The notes: generated from the sequence alone by a model not told the origin. DNA of 64,000 bases from Ensifer sp. LC163 (GCF_001695855.1 NZ_MBSS01000034.1:186001-250000); one strand, 5' to 3'; numbered from the stretch's first letter, positions 33,594 to 43,985 are shown. Made by a program: numbers and translations.

Positions 33594-34721
33594 TCAGTCG
33601 CCGTCGGCAAAGGAGAAGCCGGCGCCAAGGCCGATGGCACCGCCGAAATCCTTGTTCAGCCGGTCAAGAAGATCGGCGGTGTTGAGCGTGAGGAAGTCGA
33701 GCTTGGCGCGGCTCTTATCGTCGGCAATCGCCTCGCCGATCGGGCCGTCGATGTTCTGCGAGATGGCGATGACCGACTTGAAGACGAAGTCTGCCGATCC
33801 GGCGACGGAGCGGCTGTCTTCCGGAAGCAGGCTTTCCATGTCCGCCACCTTGAACAGGGTCTGCAGGCCGCGGAAGTTGGCGGCGATCGAGGGCATGGTG
33901 TTTTCCGATCGCCAGTAGATCGCCAGCTTCGGATGCCCCTTGTCCTGCCTGCCGTCGACCGTTCCGGCATAGAACGGCTTTAGCCGCTGGTCTTTCACCA
34001 TCTCGACGCCGTGCACGAAAATGCCGAGCAGCTCGGTTGCCGCTTCCTTGCTATCGCGAAACTGAGGATTTCCAGGGCCGGGCTTCTTCCAGGCGGATTG
34101 GATGCCGTCGGGCTTTTGCCACTCCGCCAGGAATTCGTTAGCGATGGTGTCGAGGTTCTGCGAGATCGCCACGCCATAGCGGCAACGGAAGTCGCCCTCC
34201 TTGCTCGCAAGCGCCTCGGAACCGTTGCCATAGAGCACGTATTCCAGCGCGCCCAGCCCTTGCGCGGCGACGCTCTTGCCCTTGAGCGATGCGACGTCGA
34301 TCGCCGTCTCATCGCCCTTGGCAAGAATGGCCTGCACCTGCTTCAGGCCGGTGCTCTTGCGGTCGGGGTAGAACAGGAACCGTTCGAAGCGGTTCTGCTC
34401 GAGCGCCGGCCCAAGACGGATGATTTCGACCGTCGACCAGGCCCGCACCAGCTCGGAAAATGCGGTTCGCGCATTGTCCTGCGACGCCGCCGAAGGGGTT
34501 TCGCAAAGGGCTGCCGAAGCCTTGGTCAGGAGTGCCGTCTTATCTGACAGATTGCGATAGCCGGGGATGATGAAATCGTCGACCGCCTTTGCCATCACGG
34601 CCGGCACGGCCGCTTCATTGACGATGCGGGGCGACAAGGGGCTTCCCTCCTGCGCCATGGCAGGCGGCGCTATCGCCGCCAGGAAAAGGCCTAGGGCGAG
34701 CGTGGGCATGTGAGGCATCAA
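33594..34721 (-). CDS. Imelysin-family periplasmic protein (second copy)
   Basis: 375 residues with a signal peptide (ALGLFLAAIAPPAMAQEG). It is a helical imelysin domain; the position of the family GxHxxE motif reads QGLGALEYVLYG, keeping the Glu but lacking the His. FLFYPDRKSTGLKQ and NLDTIANEFLAEWQ are typical. The start overlaps the stop of the di-haem gene (ATGA), so it is in the same operon. Probably part of periplasmic iron handling. Confidence 0.9.
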   Translation of the reverse strand: MMPHMPTLALGLFLAAIAPPAMAQEGSPLSPRIVNEAAVPAVMAKAVDDFIIPGYRNLSDKTALLTKASAALCETPSAASQDNARTAFSELVRAWSTVEIIRLGPALEQNRFERFLFYPDRKSTGLKQVQAILAKGDETAIDVASLKGKSVAAQGLGALEYVLYGNGSEALASKEGDFRCRYGVAISQNLDTIANEFLAEWQKPDGIQSAWKKPGPGNPQFRDSKEAATELLGIFVHGVEMVKDQRLKPFYAGTVDGRQDKGHPKLAIYWRSENTMPSIAANFRGLQTLFKVADMESLLPEDSRSVAGSADFVFKSVIAISQNIDGPIGEAIADDKSRAKLDFLTLNTADLLDRLNKDFGGAIGLGAGFSFADGD

Positions 34722-36259
34722 AGGGACTCCAGAAATGCGATGAGGTCACGGCGGTCGCGCGTGGAAAGACGGGCGAAGGCATCGCGGGCAGCCTGGCCTT
34801 CGCCGCCGTGCCATAGAATGGCTTCCGTCAAATTGCGGGCGCGCCCGTCATGAAGCAGATATGTGTGAGCGCTGATGGTTTTCGTCAGGCCGATGCCCCA
34901 GAGCGGCGGCGTGCGCCACTCGCTGCCGTTCGCGCTGCCCACGGCCTGGCCATCGGCAAGGCCTTCGCCCATATCGTGCAACAGGAAATCGGAATAGGGC
35001 CAGATCAACTGAAACGCCTGGGCCTTGCGGGCGGCATCCCGGCGGGTCACGAATTTCGGCGTATGGCAGGCCGTGCAGCCGATTTCGTAGAACACCTGCT
35101 TGCCGCGCAGTGTCTTCGGAAAGCTCGCCTGGCGGCGGGCAGGGACGGCGAGGTTGGCGGTGTAGAAGGCCACGAGACCAAGCACCGGATCGGGCGCCTC
35201 GACCGCGCCAAGGCGCGCCTGCACGCCGGTGGGCATTGCAAGGCAGGCGGCCTGGGCTTGGGTACAGTCACCGTAGCTGCGATCGGCATCCGGCGTCGAC
35301 AGGCCGATGTCGGCAGCGAAGGCATCCGCTGTCTGCTGTCGGACCGTCGGGTTTTGGGCCTTCCAGCCGAAGCGTCCGAGCACGATGTTGGCGGTTTTGC
35401 GGTCGCGGGCAAGGGCCGCGCGTCCGCTGATGTCATCGCCGTCGCGATCGTCGGGATCGGCGCCCGCGAGAATGTCGGCCTCGTGAATGGCTTCGATCAG
35501 CCCGAGACCGATCATCTGCGGTGCTACGCGAGGAGAGAGCGTCGTTGTCGGGTCGAGATCGCCATAACCGAGGTCGGTGACGGTGTAGGATGGCTTGCGC
35601 AGGAACACGAGTTCGCCGTCGGCCAATGTGACCGGCAGCTCGGAGTAGGTCATCTTCATATGACCTTCCGCAGCAAGTCCTGGAACGGCGCTATCCTGCA
35701 ACTGACCACCGTACACAGGATCGGGAAAGTTCAGCAGATCGTAGTTGGCCAGCATCTCGCGCTCGCGATCATTGTGCGGCGCGCGCGCCAGACGGTAGAG
35801 CATCGATGTGGCGTCAGGCGAGCCTTCCGGCGGGCGGCCGCGCCCATCGCGCGGATGACAGCTTTCGCAGGCCCGGGCGTTGTAGAGCGGTCCCAATCCA
35901 TCCGACGCCTGGGTCGAGGAGGGCGACGACACCCAGAGTTTCTCGAAGAGCGCATCGCCCAGCTTGAAGGCCTCCTCGTCCGAGAAGGCAAGATTGGCGG
36001 AAAACAGCGTGAAGCTGTCCTGGTCGACAGGGGCGATCGAGGTCCCGGCGCCACCGGACATTGCCTCGTACCGCTCGGCTTTGGAAAAGTCAGTCGTCGG
36101 TCGGACGATGGTTTCAACGCGGCTGCGGTCGGATTCGGAAAGATCGTCGCGTGTCCGTGACAGGTTGGAGGCGTCGTCAGACGCGGCAACAGCTGTTGCA
36201 AGCAGGCAGAGCAGCGCTGCGAGCTGTCGCGACAGGGATTGGACAATCCGTGCATTCAT
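34718..36259 (-). CDS. Di-haem oxidoreductase (DHOR, DUF1111 family)
   Basis: 513 residues with a signal peptide (residues ~10-26). Two c-type haem motifs are visible: CESCH at residues 131-135 with the following PRDGRGRPPEGS, and CTACH near residue 397 followed by TPKFVTRR. Family members resemble MauG/cytochrome c peroxidases and are linked to iron uptake loci. It lies 48 bp after the IrpA-like gene and overlaps the next imelysin gene by 4 bp. Confidence 0.93.
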   Translation of the reverse strand: MNARIVQSLSRQLAALLCLLATAVAASDDASNLSRTRDDLSESDRSRVETIVRPTTDFSKAERYEAMSGGAGTSIAPVDQDSFTLFSANLAFSDEEAFKLGDALFEKLWVSSPSSTQASDGLGPLYNARACESCHPRDGRGRPPEGSPDATSMLYRLARAPHNDREREMLANYDLLNFPDPVYGGQLQDSAVPGLAAEGHMKMTYSELPVTLADGELVFLRKPSYTVTDLGYGDLDPTTTLSPRVAPQMIGLGLIEAIHEADILAGADPDDRDGDDISGRAALARDRKTANIVLGRFGWKAQNPTVRQQTADAFAADIGLSTPDADRSYGDCTQAQAACLAMPTGVQARLGAVEAPDPVLGLVAFYTANLAVPARRQASFPKTLRGKQVFYEIGCTACHTPKFVTRRDAARKAQAFQLIWPYSDFLLHDMGEGLADGQAVGSANGSEWRTPPLWGIGLTKTISAHTYLLHDGRARNLTEAILWHGGEGQAARDAFARLSTRDRRDLIAFLESL

Positions 36260-36307
36260 CGATCGAGGATCGGGCCGCGTTGTTGCGACGCGGCCCGCCT
36301 TTTCAGC

Positions 36308-37588
36308 TCATTGGAACACAGCGTTAGGATTATCCAAGCTGTCGGAACCTTCAAGCTCAATTGTTCCAAGATCGAGCGATGCAATGACACGTTGTACGGT
36401 CTTGGCCTGGGCAACGAGGCCGTCAATGGCGGCTTGAACCGTGGCATTGCCCTCGGCATTGCCTTCGCCGATCATCTGGTCGTAGGCCTCGACGGTTTCG
36501 GCGCGCTTGGCCATGGCCTGCATCTTCTCGACCGTGGTGGCCAGATCCTTGGTCATTTCCTTGTCGAGTGCAGCGTCCTTGGCGGCAACGAGTTCGGAAA
36601 GCGAGGCGCCGGTCAGCTTGGTGCCGTCGACGCGGGTATATTCGCCGGTATAGGCCGACTGGATGCCGATGGCGTCGTGCAGGTGCGAGTTGTGGGTGTT
36701 GTCGGAGAAGCAATCGTGCTCTTCCTCCGGATCATGCAGCAGGATGCCGAGCTTCATGCGCTCGCCGGCCAGTTCGCCGTAGGAGAGCGACCCCATGCCG
36801 GTGAGGATGGCGGTGAGGCCAGCCTTCGGGTCGGCTTCCACGGCCTTGCTCGCCGCGCCATCCGGCGTCCAGTTGGCGACCATTTCCTTCAGGTCCGAGA
36901 CGAGCAGCTCGGAAGCAGCCTTCAGATAGGCGGCTCGGCGGTCGCAATTGCCGCCGGTGCAGGCCTTGGCGTCGAAGTCCGTGTAGGGGCGGTTGCCGGC
37001 ACCCGGGCCGGTGCCGTTCAGGTCCTGGCCCCAGAGCAGGAATTCGATGGCGTGATATCCGGTGGCGACGTTCGCCTCGACGCCGCCAGCTTCCTGAAGG
37101 GTACCCGCCAGCAGTTCAGGCGTGATGTTGGTGGCGTCGACATCCTTGCCGTCGATCTTGATCGTCTTGTTGGCGATCACGTTGGCGGTGAAGAGGCCGT
37201 TCTCGTCGCTCTCGCTGCCGTAGCTCGGATCGACATAATCGATCAGGCCTTCGTCCAGCGGCCAGGCGTTGACCTTGCCTTCCCACTCGTCAACGATGGC
37301 GTTGCCGAAGCGGTAGACTTCCGTTTCCTGATAGGGGTTGCGGGCCTTGAGCCACGCCTCGCGCGCCGCCTTCAGCGTTGCTTCGCTGGGGGTGGCGATC
37401 AGCGCGTCGATCGCCTTGTCGAGCGCCTCTGCGGTGATCAGCGCATCTTCGAACTTGGCGTGCGCAACGACGGTGTAGTGCTTTACCACGGCGGCTGCAT
37501 CGGTGGCCGCCTGGGCCGGCTGCAGGGCCAGCGTCGACGTTGCCGTCATGAGCGCCAGCGCCGCGGCGCGGATGAAATTCTTGGTCAT
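36308..37588 (-). CDS. Imelysin-family iron-regulated protein IrpA-like
   Basis: 426 residues. The signal peptide is MTKNFIRAAALALMTATSTL..AQA. The imelysin fold has the GxHxxE motif in GYHAIEFLLWGQD and the IrpA-type segments HDCFSDNTHNSHLHDAIGIQ and YGELAGERMKLGILLHDPEE. IrpA-like proteins are periplasmic or outer-surface and induced by iron limitation in several bacteria. The ATG at 37586-37588 has AGGAGAGGG upstream. First gene of the imelysin operon. Confidence 0.93.
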   Translation of the reverse strand: MTKNFIRAAALALMTATSTLALQPAQAATDAAAVVKHYTVVAHAKFEDALITAEALDKAIDALIATPSEATLKAAREAWLKARNPYQETEVYRFGNAIVDEWEGKVNAWPLDEGLIDYVDPSYGSESDENGLFTANVIANKTIKIDGKDVDATNITPELLAGTLQEAGGVEANVATGYHAIEFLLWGQDLNGTGPGAGNRPYTDFDAKACTGGNCDRRAAYLKAASELLVSDLKEMVANWTPDGAASKAVEADPKAGLTAILTGMGSLSYGELAGERMKLGILLHDPEEEHDCFSDNTHNSHLHDAIGIQSAYTGEYTRVDGTKLTGASLSELVAAKDAALDKEMTKDLATTVEKMQAMAKRAETVEAYDQMIGEGNAEGNATVQAAIDGLVAQAKTVQRVIASLDLGTIELEGSDSLDNPNAVFQ

Positions 37589-37735
37589 GACCCTCTCCTG
37601 TTCTTTTCCCGGCGGGACCGGAACGGACACCGCGGGACGGCGCCATCGCTCGGCAAGGGTCGTCGGAAATCCCCCGCCGACCCGCCGGAGCCGACTTGTC
37701 ATGAACCAAAAGTAAACTGGTGTCAAAGTGTATAG

Positions 37736-37750
37736 TTTAGAACGTTTTCA
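37736..37750. promoter_or_regulatory. Weak match to an Irr (ICE-box-like) site upstream of irpA
   Basis: TTTAGAACGTTTTC, about 150 bp upstream of the irpA-like start, shares the TTTAGAAC half of the rhizobial iron-control element (TTTAGAA...TTCTAAA); the other half is poor. Suggestive only. Confidence 0.25.
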
Positions 37751-37798
37751 ATCTGATGCCGGCGGTTTGACGGTGTGCCGAAGCCGCCGACGAGGCGT

Positions 37799-39088
37799 TC
37801 AGGCCTTGCGCTGCATCAGGCAGAAGAAGAAGCCGTCCGTACCGGTCGAGGCAGGCGTCAGCGTCACCGTCTTCATGTCGGCAGACCACGGCTGCGGCTT
37901 GTCTGTGCCGAACAGCCCGGCCCAGATGTCGGCGGCCGACAGGATCTCGAATTCCGGATTGTCCTCGCAGAAGCCGTAGACCTGCGCTTCGTTCTCCTCG
38001 GGAAGGACCGAGCAGGTGACATAGATCAGGTGTCCGCCCGGCCGCACGAACTGAGCGGCGCTCGCCAGCGCCTCTTCCTGCTGGGAGATGCGCTCCTCGA
38101 GGTTCTTCTGGTTCAGTCGCCACTTGGTATCAGGGCGACGGCGCCAGGTTCCGGTGCCGGTGCAGGGCGCATCGACGAGAACCCGGTCGAAGCGGCCGGC
38201 AAGCGGCGCCAGGCTGTCGGCGGATTCGTGCACCTGGACATTGCGCGTTCCCGCGCGCTTCAGCCGTTCGATGATCGGCGCCAGGCGCTTGCGGTCGGTG
38301 TCGTAGGCGTGCACCTGGCCCTTGTTGTTCATGGCTGCCGACATGGCGAGCGTCTTGCCGCCGCCGCCGGCGCAATAGTCGAGCACCTGTTCGCCTTCCT
38401 GCGGGAAGGCGAGATCGGCAACGATCTGCGATCCCTCGTCCTGAACTTCGAACCAGCCTTTCTGGAACGAAAGTTCGGCGGTGACGTTCGGCAGACGCGA
38501 GGCGCCTTCGCCGGCCGGAATGCGGATGCCGTTGCGCGCGATCGTCGCCGGCTCGGCGCCGCTGCGCTCCAGTGCCTTCAGAACCTTGGTGCGCGTTGCC
38601 TTGAGCGTGTTGGCACGCAGGTCGAGCGTGGGGCGCCCGGCGAGCGCCTTGGCTTCGTCGAGCCAATCCTCGGAGAAGTTTTCTTCGAAGGATGCCTGGA
38701 CCCACTCGGGAATGTCGCCCTGGATGTGGGCAGCAGCGTCCTCGAGCCGGCGTGTCGCGAAAGCCTGCGCCATTTCGGCAGACGGCATCTCGGGGGCGAA
38801 CTTGTCGCCATCGAGTTCGGCGGCCAGCGTTTTGGGCGAAAACCCCCACTGGCGGTACATCACGGCATGGCCAAGCGCGGTGGCGCTGTCGCTGTCCATC
38901 AGATAGGCGTGGGAGAGCTTCATGCGAAGCGCGTCATAGACGATATTGCCGATCGCCGACCGATCGCCCGAACCGGCGAACCGATGGGAAAGGCCCCAGT
39001 CCTTGAGTGCGTCGGCGACCGGGCGCTTCCGCTTCTCGATATCCTCAAGAACTTCGATGGCTCCTGCGAGCCTGCCGCCCAATCGCAT
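37799..39088 (-). CDS. rsmB: RsmB-like 16S rRNA (cytosine-5) methyltransferase
   Basis: 429 residues. The N-terminal NusB-like helical region is followed by the Rossmann methyltransferase domain. The SAM site is VLDYCAGGGGKTLAMSAAMN, and the two catalytic cysteines are in VLVDAPCTGTGTWRRRP and IYVTCSVLPEENEAQV. This matches the RsmB/NOL1/NOP2 family. The start at 39088 (MRLGGRLAGAIEVLED) has AGGAG 11 bp upstream; a longer start at 39130 is possible but encodes a basic low-complexity tail. Confidence 0.92.
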   Translation of the reverse strand: MRLGGRLAGAIEVLEDIEKRKRPVADALKDWGLSHRFAGSGDRSAIGNIVYDALRMKLSHAYLMDSDSATALGHAVMYRQWGFSPKTLAAELDGDKFAPEMPSAEMAQAFATRRLEDAAAHIQGDIPEWVQASFEENFSEDWLDEAKALAGRPTLDLRANTLKATRTKVLKALERSGAEPATIARNGIRIPAGEGASRLPNVTAELSFQKGWFEVQDEGSQIVADLAFPQEGEQVLDYCAGGGGKTLAMSAAMNNKGQVHAYDTDRKRLAPIIERLKRAGTRNVQVHESADSLAPLAGRFDRVLVDAPCTGTGTWRRRPDTKWRLNQKNLEERISQQEEALASAAQFVRPGGHLIYVTCSVLPEENEAQVYGFCEDNPEFEILSAADIWAGLFGTDKPQPWSADMKTVTLTPASTGTDGFFFCLMQRKA

Positions 39089-39225
39089 CTTCGATCTACT
39101 CCTTTTTCGCCGTGGTAGCGGCGATGGCATCGAAGAGCAAGACGCTGGCCGGGATTAAACGCGGGGAACAGTATTTCTCAAAGCAGAACCGCCGGGAATG
39201 AATGCCGGACGGAAGTAAACTGCGA

Positions 39226-39600
39226 TCAAGAATTGACGACGCGATAACAGATGCTGGCGGTGCCGGAACTGACCATGCCGATCTGCGAGGCGGCTGCCTT
39301 GGAAAGGTCGAGTACGCGGCCGCGGATGAACGGACCACGATCGTTGATGCGAACAACGACGGTCTTGCCGTTGCGCTTGTTGACCACCTGCACCTTGGTG
39401 CCGAATTTCAGACTGCGGTGGGCGGCGGTGAGGCGGGCGGCGTTCATGCGTTCGCCGGAAGCCGTCTTGGAGGTCAGCGCATACCAGGACGCGCCGCCGC
39501 AGCCGGCGCCTGCTGCCTGGCTATCGGAAACGGAAACGAGGCCGATCCCGGCGGTGAACAGCGCTGCCGCGGCAACAGTCTTGATTTTCGCTGGCGTCAA
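39226..39600 (-). CDS. RlpA-like double-psi beta-barrel septal protein
   Basis: 124 residues. A signal peptide ([21 protein letters not shown]) is followed by the DPBB domain: [38 protein letters not shown] and [20 protein letters not shown]. RlpA proteins are lytic transglycosylases acting on stem-peptide-free glycan at the septum. No SPOR domain is present, unlike E. coli RlpA, so septal targeting must differ. Confidence 0.92.
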   Translation of the reverse strand: MTPAKIKTVAAAALFTAGIGLVSVSDSQAAGAGCGGASWYALTSKTASGERMNAARLTAAHRSLKFGTKVQVVNKRNGKTVVVRINDRGPFIRGRVLDLSKAAASQIGMVSSGTASICYRVVNS

Positions 39601-40071
39601 ACTGGCGACCCCCGGTTAGAGCCCTTGGGCTGGAGCTCTTGGTTAATTCTGTCGAAGATCGCTAATTGGGGCGAAAAATGGCGAAAACGTGCTTCAACCA
39701 TTTACGTTCTATTAGGAATTGTTAAAAAAGGACGAAAATTAAAAATCGAAGATTGTTTGAAATAGTTTAAGCGAGACCAGGAAGTTCTTTGGAATCAGCG
39801 GTTGAACGTGAACCGCGGCACGCACGCGAGCCGAGATATCGGCTTAACGAAAAAAATCATTAAAAATTTCGAATTGAACGAAATGTCCGGAATCCGGATG
39901 GTTCAAAACACGCTACTACCGCTGTGGTTGCATTCAATTCGCAGAGTATAGAATGAATATCTCAGGAGGATCACAATTCAGCGGCCCGTGAGATCGCCAT
40001 TACTAACGATCATGCTATCGGGTTTGTTCCATTGCGAGCGGGATATGTTGACCGGTTCGCGCAGCAATTGT
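39601..40071. other. AT-rich intergenic stretch with no gene found
   Basis: 471 bp between the start of rlpA and the stop of the SDR gene. It is visibly more AT-rich than its surroundings (runs such as GTTAAAAAAGGACG and CGAAAAAAATCATT). There is a short hairpin AGCCGA-gata-TCGGCT near 39832 but no T tract. It could hold the rlpA promoter and a small RNA; nothing coding was convincing. Confidence 0.5.
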
Positions 40072-40947
40072 TCATTCTCCGCGCCAGCTGTCCGCCTGCC
40101 ACATTTGCGCAAGCGAAACGCGATAGTCGGGATAGGCGAATTCGAAGCCGGTTTCCCGCATGCGTGCATTCGAGACGCGTTTGTTCTCGCCATAGAAGGA
40201 ACGGGCCATCGGCGAAAGCTCGGCGGTTTCGAACGGCGTTTCGGGCGGCGGCTCGACGCCCATCAACCGTGCGGCCTCGGCAACGATGTCCTGCGGCGGC
40301 GCCGGCTCGTTGTCAGTGATATTGAAGATCCCGCCCTGAAGTCTTTCGGAGAGATAGGATGTGGCAGCGGCGATATCTTCCACGCGGATGCGATTGAACA
40401 CCTGCCCCGGCTTGATCAGCCGGCGGGCCGTGCCGTTGGCGAGATTGCAGAAGGCATTGCGTCCGGGGCCGTAAATGCCGGAAAGCCGGAGAACCGCGAC
40501 GGGAATGTCGTTCCGGGCGCCAAAGGCAAGCCATGCGTCTTCCGCCTCGACCCGCTCGACCGAGCGTGCCGAGACCGGCTTGGACAACATGTCTTCCGTC
40601 ACCCATTGGCCGCCATGGTCGCCATAGACCCCGACGGTGGAGAGATAGCCGACCCAGCGAAGAGCAGGGGCAAGCTCGGCGAGGTCGGCGCTGCCGGGCC
40701 GAAACATCGGGTCGCCGTCGCGGCCGGGAGCGATCGACTGGATCAGATGGGTCGCCTGCCGCAGGGCGGTTGCCAGCTCGTCGGAAACCACGTCGCCGTC
40801 GAAGACGATCGGTCGGATGCCCGCTTTTTCGAGCTTGGCGGCCTTGTCCGCGCTTCGGGTCGTGCCGCTGACGCTTTCGGCCCTGCCGGCCAGTGCGCGC
40901 GCGATTGCCATGCCGGAATAGCCGGCGCCAAGAACTAGGACATGCAT
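40072..40947 (-). CDS. SDR-family NAD(P)-dependent oxidoreductase/epimerase
   Basis: 291 residues. The N-terminal [20 protein letters not shown] is an atypical extended-SDR dinucleotide motif (GAGYSG). The catalytic Tyr lies near [16 protein letters not shown], but the YxxxK pair is not clear, as in the YeeZ-like group. The start at 40947 overlaps the end of queG by 13 bp. Function unknown. Confidence 0.85.
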   Translation of the reverse strand: MHVLVLGAGYSGMAIARALAGRAESVSGTTRSADKAAKLEKAGIRPIVFDGDVVSDELATALRQATHLIQSIAPGRDGDPMFRPGSADLAELAPALRWVGYLSTVGVYGDHGGQWVTEDMLSKPVSARSVERVEAEDAWLAFGARNDIPVAVLRLSGIYGPGRNAFCNLANGTARRLIKPGQVFNRIRVEDIAAATSYLSERLQGGIFNITDNEPAPPQDIVAEAARLMGVEPPPETPFETAELSPMARSFYGENKRVSNARMRETGFEFAYPDYRVSLAQMWQADSWRGE

Positions 40948-42107
40948 CGGCTCACTCCCGCCATTTGCCATTCGGACAACACTTCCTCGTCGCTCTCCGC
41001 ACCGCATTGCCTCTGATAGGCCGCAAGCGCGTCATGCGAGATCAATCGCGACAAAGCCCACACCGCCATCGCCCTCACCACCGGCGAGGCATCGTTGGTC
41101 AGCGCCTTGCAGGCTTCCACCAGGCTCTCATCGCCGGAATTGCCCGCTGCGATCAAGACATTTCTGACGAAGCGGTCACGCCCGATGCGCTTGACCGGCG
41201 AGCCAGAGAAGAAAGTTCGGAAGGTCGGGTCGTCGAGGGTCAGCAGAAAGCCAAGGGACGGCGCCTTCAGGTCGTCGCGCGCCTTCAGCTTCATCTCCGA
41301 TGCCTCTTGCGCGAACTTGTTCCACGGGCAGGCGGCAAGACAGTCGTCGCAGCCATAGATGCGATTGCCGATCAGCGGACGGATCGCTGGATCGATCGGC
41401 CCCTTGTGCTCGATCGTCAGGTAGGAAATGCAGCGCCGCGCGTCGATCTGGTAGGGCGCCGGAAACGCGCCGGTCGGACAGGCATCGACGCAGGCACGGC
41501 AGGAGCCGCAATGGTCGCGCTCGGCGGCGTCGAAGGCAAGTTCCGCCGTGGTGAACAGGCTGCCGAGAAACAGCCACGAGCCGAACTCGCGGCTGACGAG
41601 ATTGGTGTGTTTGCCCTGCCAGCCGATGCCGGCCTTCTCGGCGAGCGGCTTTTCCATCACCGGTGCCGTGTCGACGAACACCTTCACATCCTCGCCGGCG
41701 CGCGCTGCAAAGCGGGTCGCGACCTCCTTCAGGCGGCCCTTGATGATGTCGTGATAGTCGCGGTTCTGGGCATAGACGGAGATCGCGCCGCGGTCCGGCT
41801 GGTCGAGAATGCCGCGCGGGTCTTGCTTGGGGCCGTAGTTCATGCCGAACATGACGACCGAGCGCACGTCGCTCCAGAGGGTTCGCGGATCGGATCGGCG
41901 CTCCGCCGTTTCGGCGAGCCACTCCATCGTGCCATGGAAGCCCTCGTCGAGGAACTCTACGAGGCGCGCCGGCGCCTCCGGTATGGCATCGGGCCGGGTG
42001 ATGCGGCAGACGTCGAAGCCCTTGTCGGCCGCCTCGGCCTTCAGGAATTCCGTCAGCCTCTGCCGCCGTCGCTCTTGGTTTTCAGCCTTGGCAGCACTGC
42101 CGGGCAC
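40935..42107 (-). CDS. queG: Epoxyqueuosine reductase
   Basis: 390 residues. It reduces epoxyqueuosine to queuosine in tRNA using cobalamin and two 4Fe-4S clusters. The ferredoxin region [16 protein letters not shown] plus [10 protein letters not shown] supplies the cluster cysteines, and [20 protein letters not shown] is the conserved core. A HEAT-like tail ([18 protein letters not shown]) follows. The GTG at 42107 was chosen because GAGGATA lies 6 bp upstream, right after the stop of the GST-like gene; longer starts at 42137 and 42158 would overlap that gene. Confidence 0.95.
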   Translation of the reverse strand: MPGSAAKAENQERRRQRLTEFLKAEAADKGFDVCRITRPDAIPEAPARLVEFLDEGFHGTMEWLAETAERRSDPRTLWSDVRSVVMFGMNYGPKQDPRGILDQPDRGAISVYAQNRDYHDIIKGRLKEVATRFAARAGEDVKVFVDTAPVMEKPLAEKAGIGWQGKHTNLVSREFGSWLFLGSLFTTAELAFDAAERDHCGSCRACVDACPTGAFPAPYQIDARRCISYLTIEHKGPIDPAIRPLIGNRIYGCDDCLAACPWNKFAQEASEMKLKARDDLKAPSLGFLLTLDDPTFRTFFSGSPVKRIGRDRFVRNVLIAAGNSGDESLVEACKALTNDASPVVRAMAVWALSRLISHDALAAYQRQCGAESDEEVLSEWQMAGVSRCMS

Positions 42108-42117
42108 GGCACTATCC

Positions 42118-42810
42118 TCAGAAGTCGAGATCCGCATAGTGCGGAACCGGGGTGACACCGCGCACGCGCTCGGAGAGCAGCGGGCGGAAGGAGGGGCGGG
42201 ACTTCAGTCGCTGGTACCATTCCTTGGCGGTTGGCGCGTCCGACCAGTCGATTTCGCCGAGATAGTCGAGCACCGAGACCGTCGCCGCCGCCGCAAGGTC
42301 GGCATAGGAAATCCGGTCGCCGGCAAGCCAGGGGCGCGAGCCGGCAAGCCACGACAGGTACTTCATGTGCTGACGGATATTGGCGCGCGACGTGCGCAGC
42401 ACCTTGCTATCCGGTGCGCCGCCGCCCTGGTCGGGCGTCATCTGCAGCTTGAAGATACGCTCGCGCACCAGCGGCCGCGTCACGTCGGCTTCCATCTTGT
42501 GCAGGAACCATTCGGCCAGGCGACGGATTTCGGCGCGCTGGAACGGATCCTCGGCCAGAAGCCGCCGATCTCGTTTCATGATGCCGTTCGTCTCGTCGAG
42601 ATATTCCGAGATGATCGTGGCGCCACAGAGCGCCCTCATACTGTCGTCAACATAGACCGGTAGCGTCCCGGCCGGATTCAGCGCCAGAAAGTCTCGCCGG
42701 TTTTCCCACGGCTGTTCCTCGGTCAATTCCGTCTGGTAGCCGTATTCCGAAAGGATAAGGCGCACGAACCGCGAAGCGGAGGACATGGGGTGATGGTACA
42801 GTGTCGGCAT
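42118..42810 (-). CDS. fzlA: Glutathione S-transferase-fold protein, probable FzlA division factor
   Basis: 230 residues. The thioredoxin-like domain opens [20 protein letters not shown] and continues with [14 protein letters not shown]; a helical C-terminal domain includes [20 protein letters not shown]. The C-terminus ends in a conserved-looking HYADLDF tail. Length, the N-terminal YHHP-SS-SR segment and the acidic tail match FzlA, an FtsZ-binding GST-fold protein of alphaproteobacteria that controls septal curvature. It lies upstream of queG and divergent from uppP. Confidence 0.72.
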   Translation of the reverse strand: MPTLYHHPMSSASRFVRLILSEYGYQTELTEEQPWENRRDFLALNPAGTLPVYVDDSMRALCGATIISEYLDETNGIMKRDRRLLAEDPFQRAEIRRLAEWFLHKMEADVTRPLVRERIFKLQMTPDQGGGAPDSKVLRTSRANIRQHMKYLSWLAGSRPWLAGDRISYADLAAAATVSVLDYLGEIDWSDAPTAKEWYQRLKSRPSFRPLLSERVRGVTPVPHYADLDF

Positions 42811-42972
42811 CGATGATCTGGCTTCTTATGGTCTTTTTTCAGGGGACGTCAGCGTGGCGGCGCATGCGTCTGGCCACGGCTCATCAGAAAAAGCTATAGG
42901 AACTTGTGGTGGCAAACACAAGCGAATCAGCCTTTTCCTCCCACTCCAAAACTTGTCAGGAAAATCTTATAT

Positions 42973-43779
42973 ATGGCGGATCAATCGATCATCAGCGCGC
43001 TCGTCCTCGGCCTCATCGAGGGGCTGACGGAATTCATACCCGTATCGTCGACGGCGCATGTTCTCCTCGCCGGGCATTTCCTCGGCTTCAGATCGCCGGG
43101 CAACACTTTTGCGGTTCTGATACAGCTCGGTGCCATCCTGGCGATCCTGCTCGTCTATTTCCAAAGGCTTCTGTCGATCGCGCTGGCGCTGCCGACGAGC
43201 GTCAAGGCTCGCCGCTTCGTCGTCTCGGTGCTGTTCGCCTTCCTGCCGGCCGCCGTCATCGGCGCCATCGCCCATGACTTCATCAAGACCGTGCTGTTCG
43301 AAACGCCGATCCTGATCTGTGTCGTGCTGATCATCGGCGGCCTCATCCTTCTGGCGATCGATCGCCTGCCGCTGACGCCGCGCTACACCGACGTCATGGA
43401 CTATCCGCCGTCGCTGGCGCTGAAGATCGGCCTGTTCCAGTGCCTGGCGATGATTCCGGGTACGTCCCGCTCCGGCGCGACGATTGCCGGCGCTCTGCTG
43501 ATGGGAACGGACAAGCGGTCGGCGGCGGAATTCTCGTTCTTCCTCGCCATGCCGACGATGCTCGGCGCGTTCACGCTCGACCTCTACAAGAACCGTGATG
43601 CGCTGTCGTTCGACGATTTCACCGTGATCGCCGTTGGCTTCATCGCGGCGTTCGTCGCCGGCATCTTCGTCGTCCGCTCGCTGCTGGACTTCGTCTCGCG
43701 CCGCGGCTTCACGCCCTTTGCGATCTGGCGCATCGTTGTCGGCACCGCCGGCCTCGTCGGTCTCTGGATGCTTGGCTGA
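42973..43779 (+). CDS. uppP: Undecaprenyl-diphosphate phosphatase
   Basis: 268 residues, an integral membrane protein that recycles the lipid carrier of peptidoglycan and polysaccharide synthesis. The BacA signatures are [20 protein letters not shown] and [16 protein letters not shown], each followed by membrane helices. The ATG at 42973 ([10 protein letters not shown]) follows AGGAAAA; a longer frame upstream is low-complexity. It is divergent from the FzlA-like gene. Confidence 0.97.
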   Translation: MADQSIISALVLGLIEGLTEFIPVSSTAHVLLAGHFLGFRSPGNTFAVLIQLGAILAILLVYFQRLLSIALALPTSVKARRFVVSVLFAFLPAAVIGAIAHDFIKTVLFETPILICVVLIIGGLILLAIDRLPLTPRYTDVMDYPPSLALKIGLFQCLAMIPGTSRSGATIAGALLMGTDKRSAAEFSFFLAMPTMLGAFTLDLYKNRDALSFDDFTVIAVGFIAAFVAGIFVVRSLLDFVSRRGFTPFAIWRIVVGTAGLVGLWMLG

Positions 43780-43790
43780 GGGTCGCTACT

Positions 43791-43897
43791 TCACTGCATA
43801 ATTCCTTAAATCGGAATCGATCTAAGGAGAAAATTATGCAGCAACTCAAAGTGTTACAGCCACCTTTGCGCGTCTAAATAGACGCGCGGCGCTGTAA
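43791..43897. repeat. RIME-type intergenic mosaic element, copy 4
   Basis: Same order and nearly the same left palindrome as copy 1 (CTGCATAATTCCTTAAATCG), then TTACAGCC...GCGCGTC...GACGCGC...GCTGTAA. It lies 12 bp after the uppP stop and can act as its transcript end. Confidence 0.85.
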
Positions 43898-43905
43898 AAA
43901 CAAAA

Positions 43906-43935
43906 CCGCGTGCGTTTCAGATGAAACGCACGCGG
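43906..43935 (-). terminator. Intrinsic terminator of the small secreted-protein gene
   Basis: A perfect 14-bp stem (CCGCGTGCGTTTCA / TGAAACGCACGCGG) with a 2-base loop is followed on the minus strand by TTTTG and TTTTT. Confidence 0.85.
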
Positions 43936-43985
43936 TCCCTGGCCCCCGCCAAAAACTTGAGATCTATCGCCCCAAGGGCGCCGGC

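Noticed and set aside
37736-37750. A firm Irr/ICE box before the irpA-like gene
   Set aside because: Only one half matches; kept as a weak feature, not as a finding.
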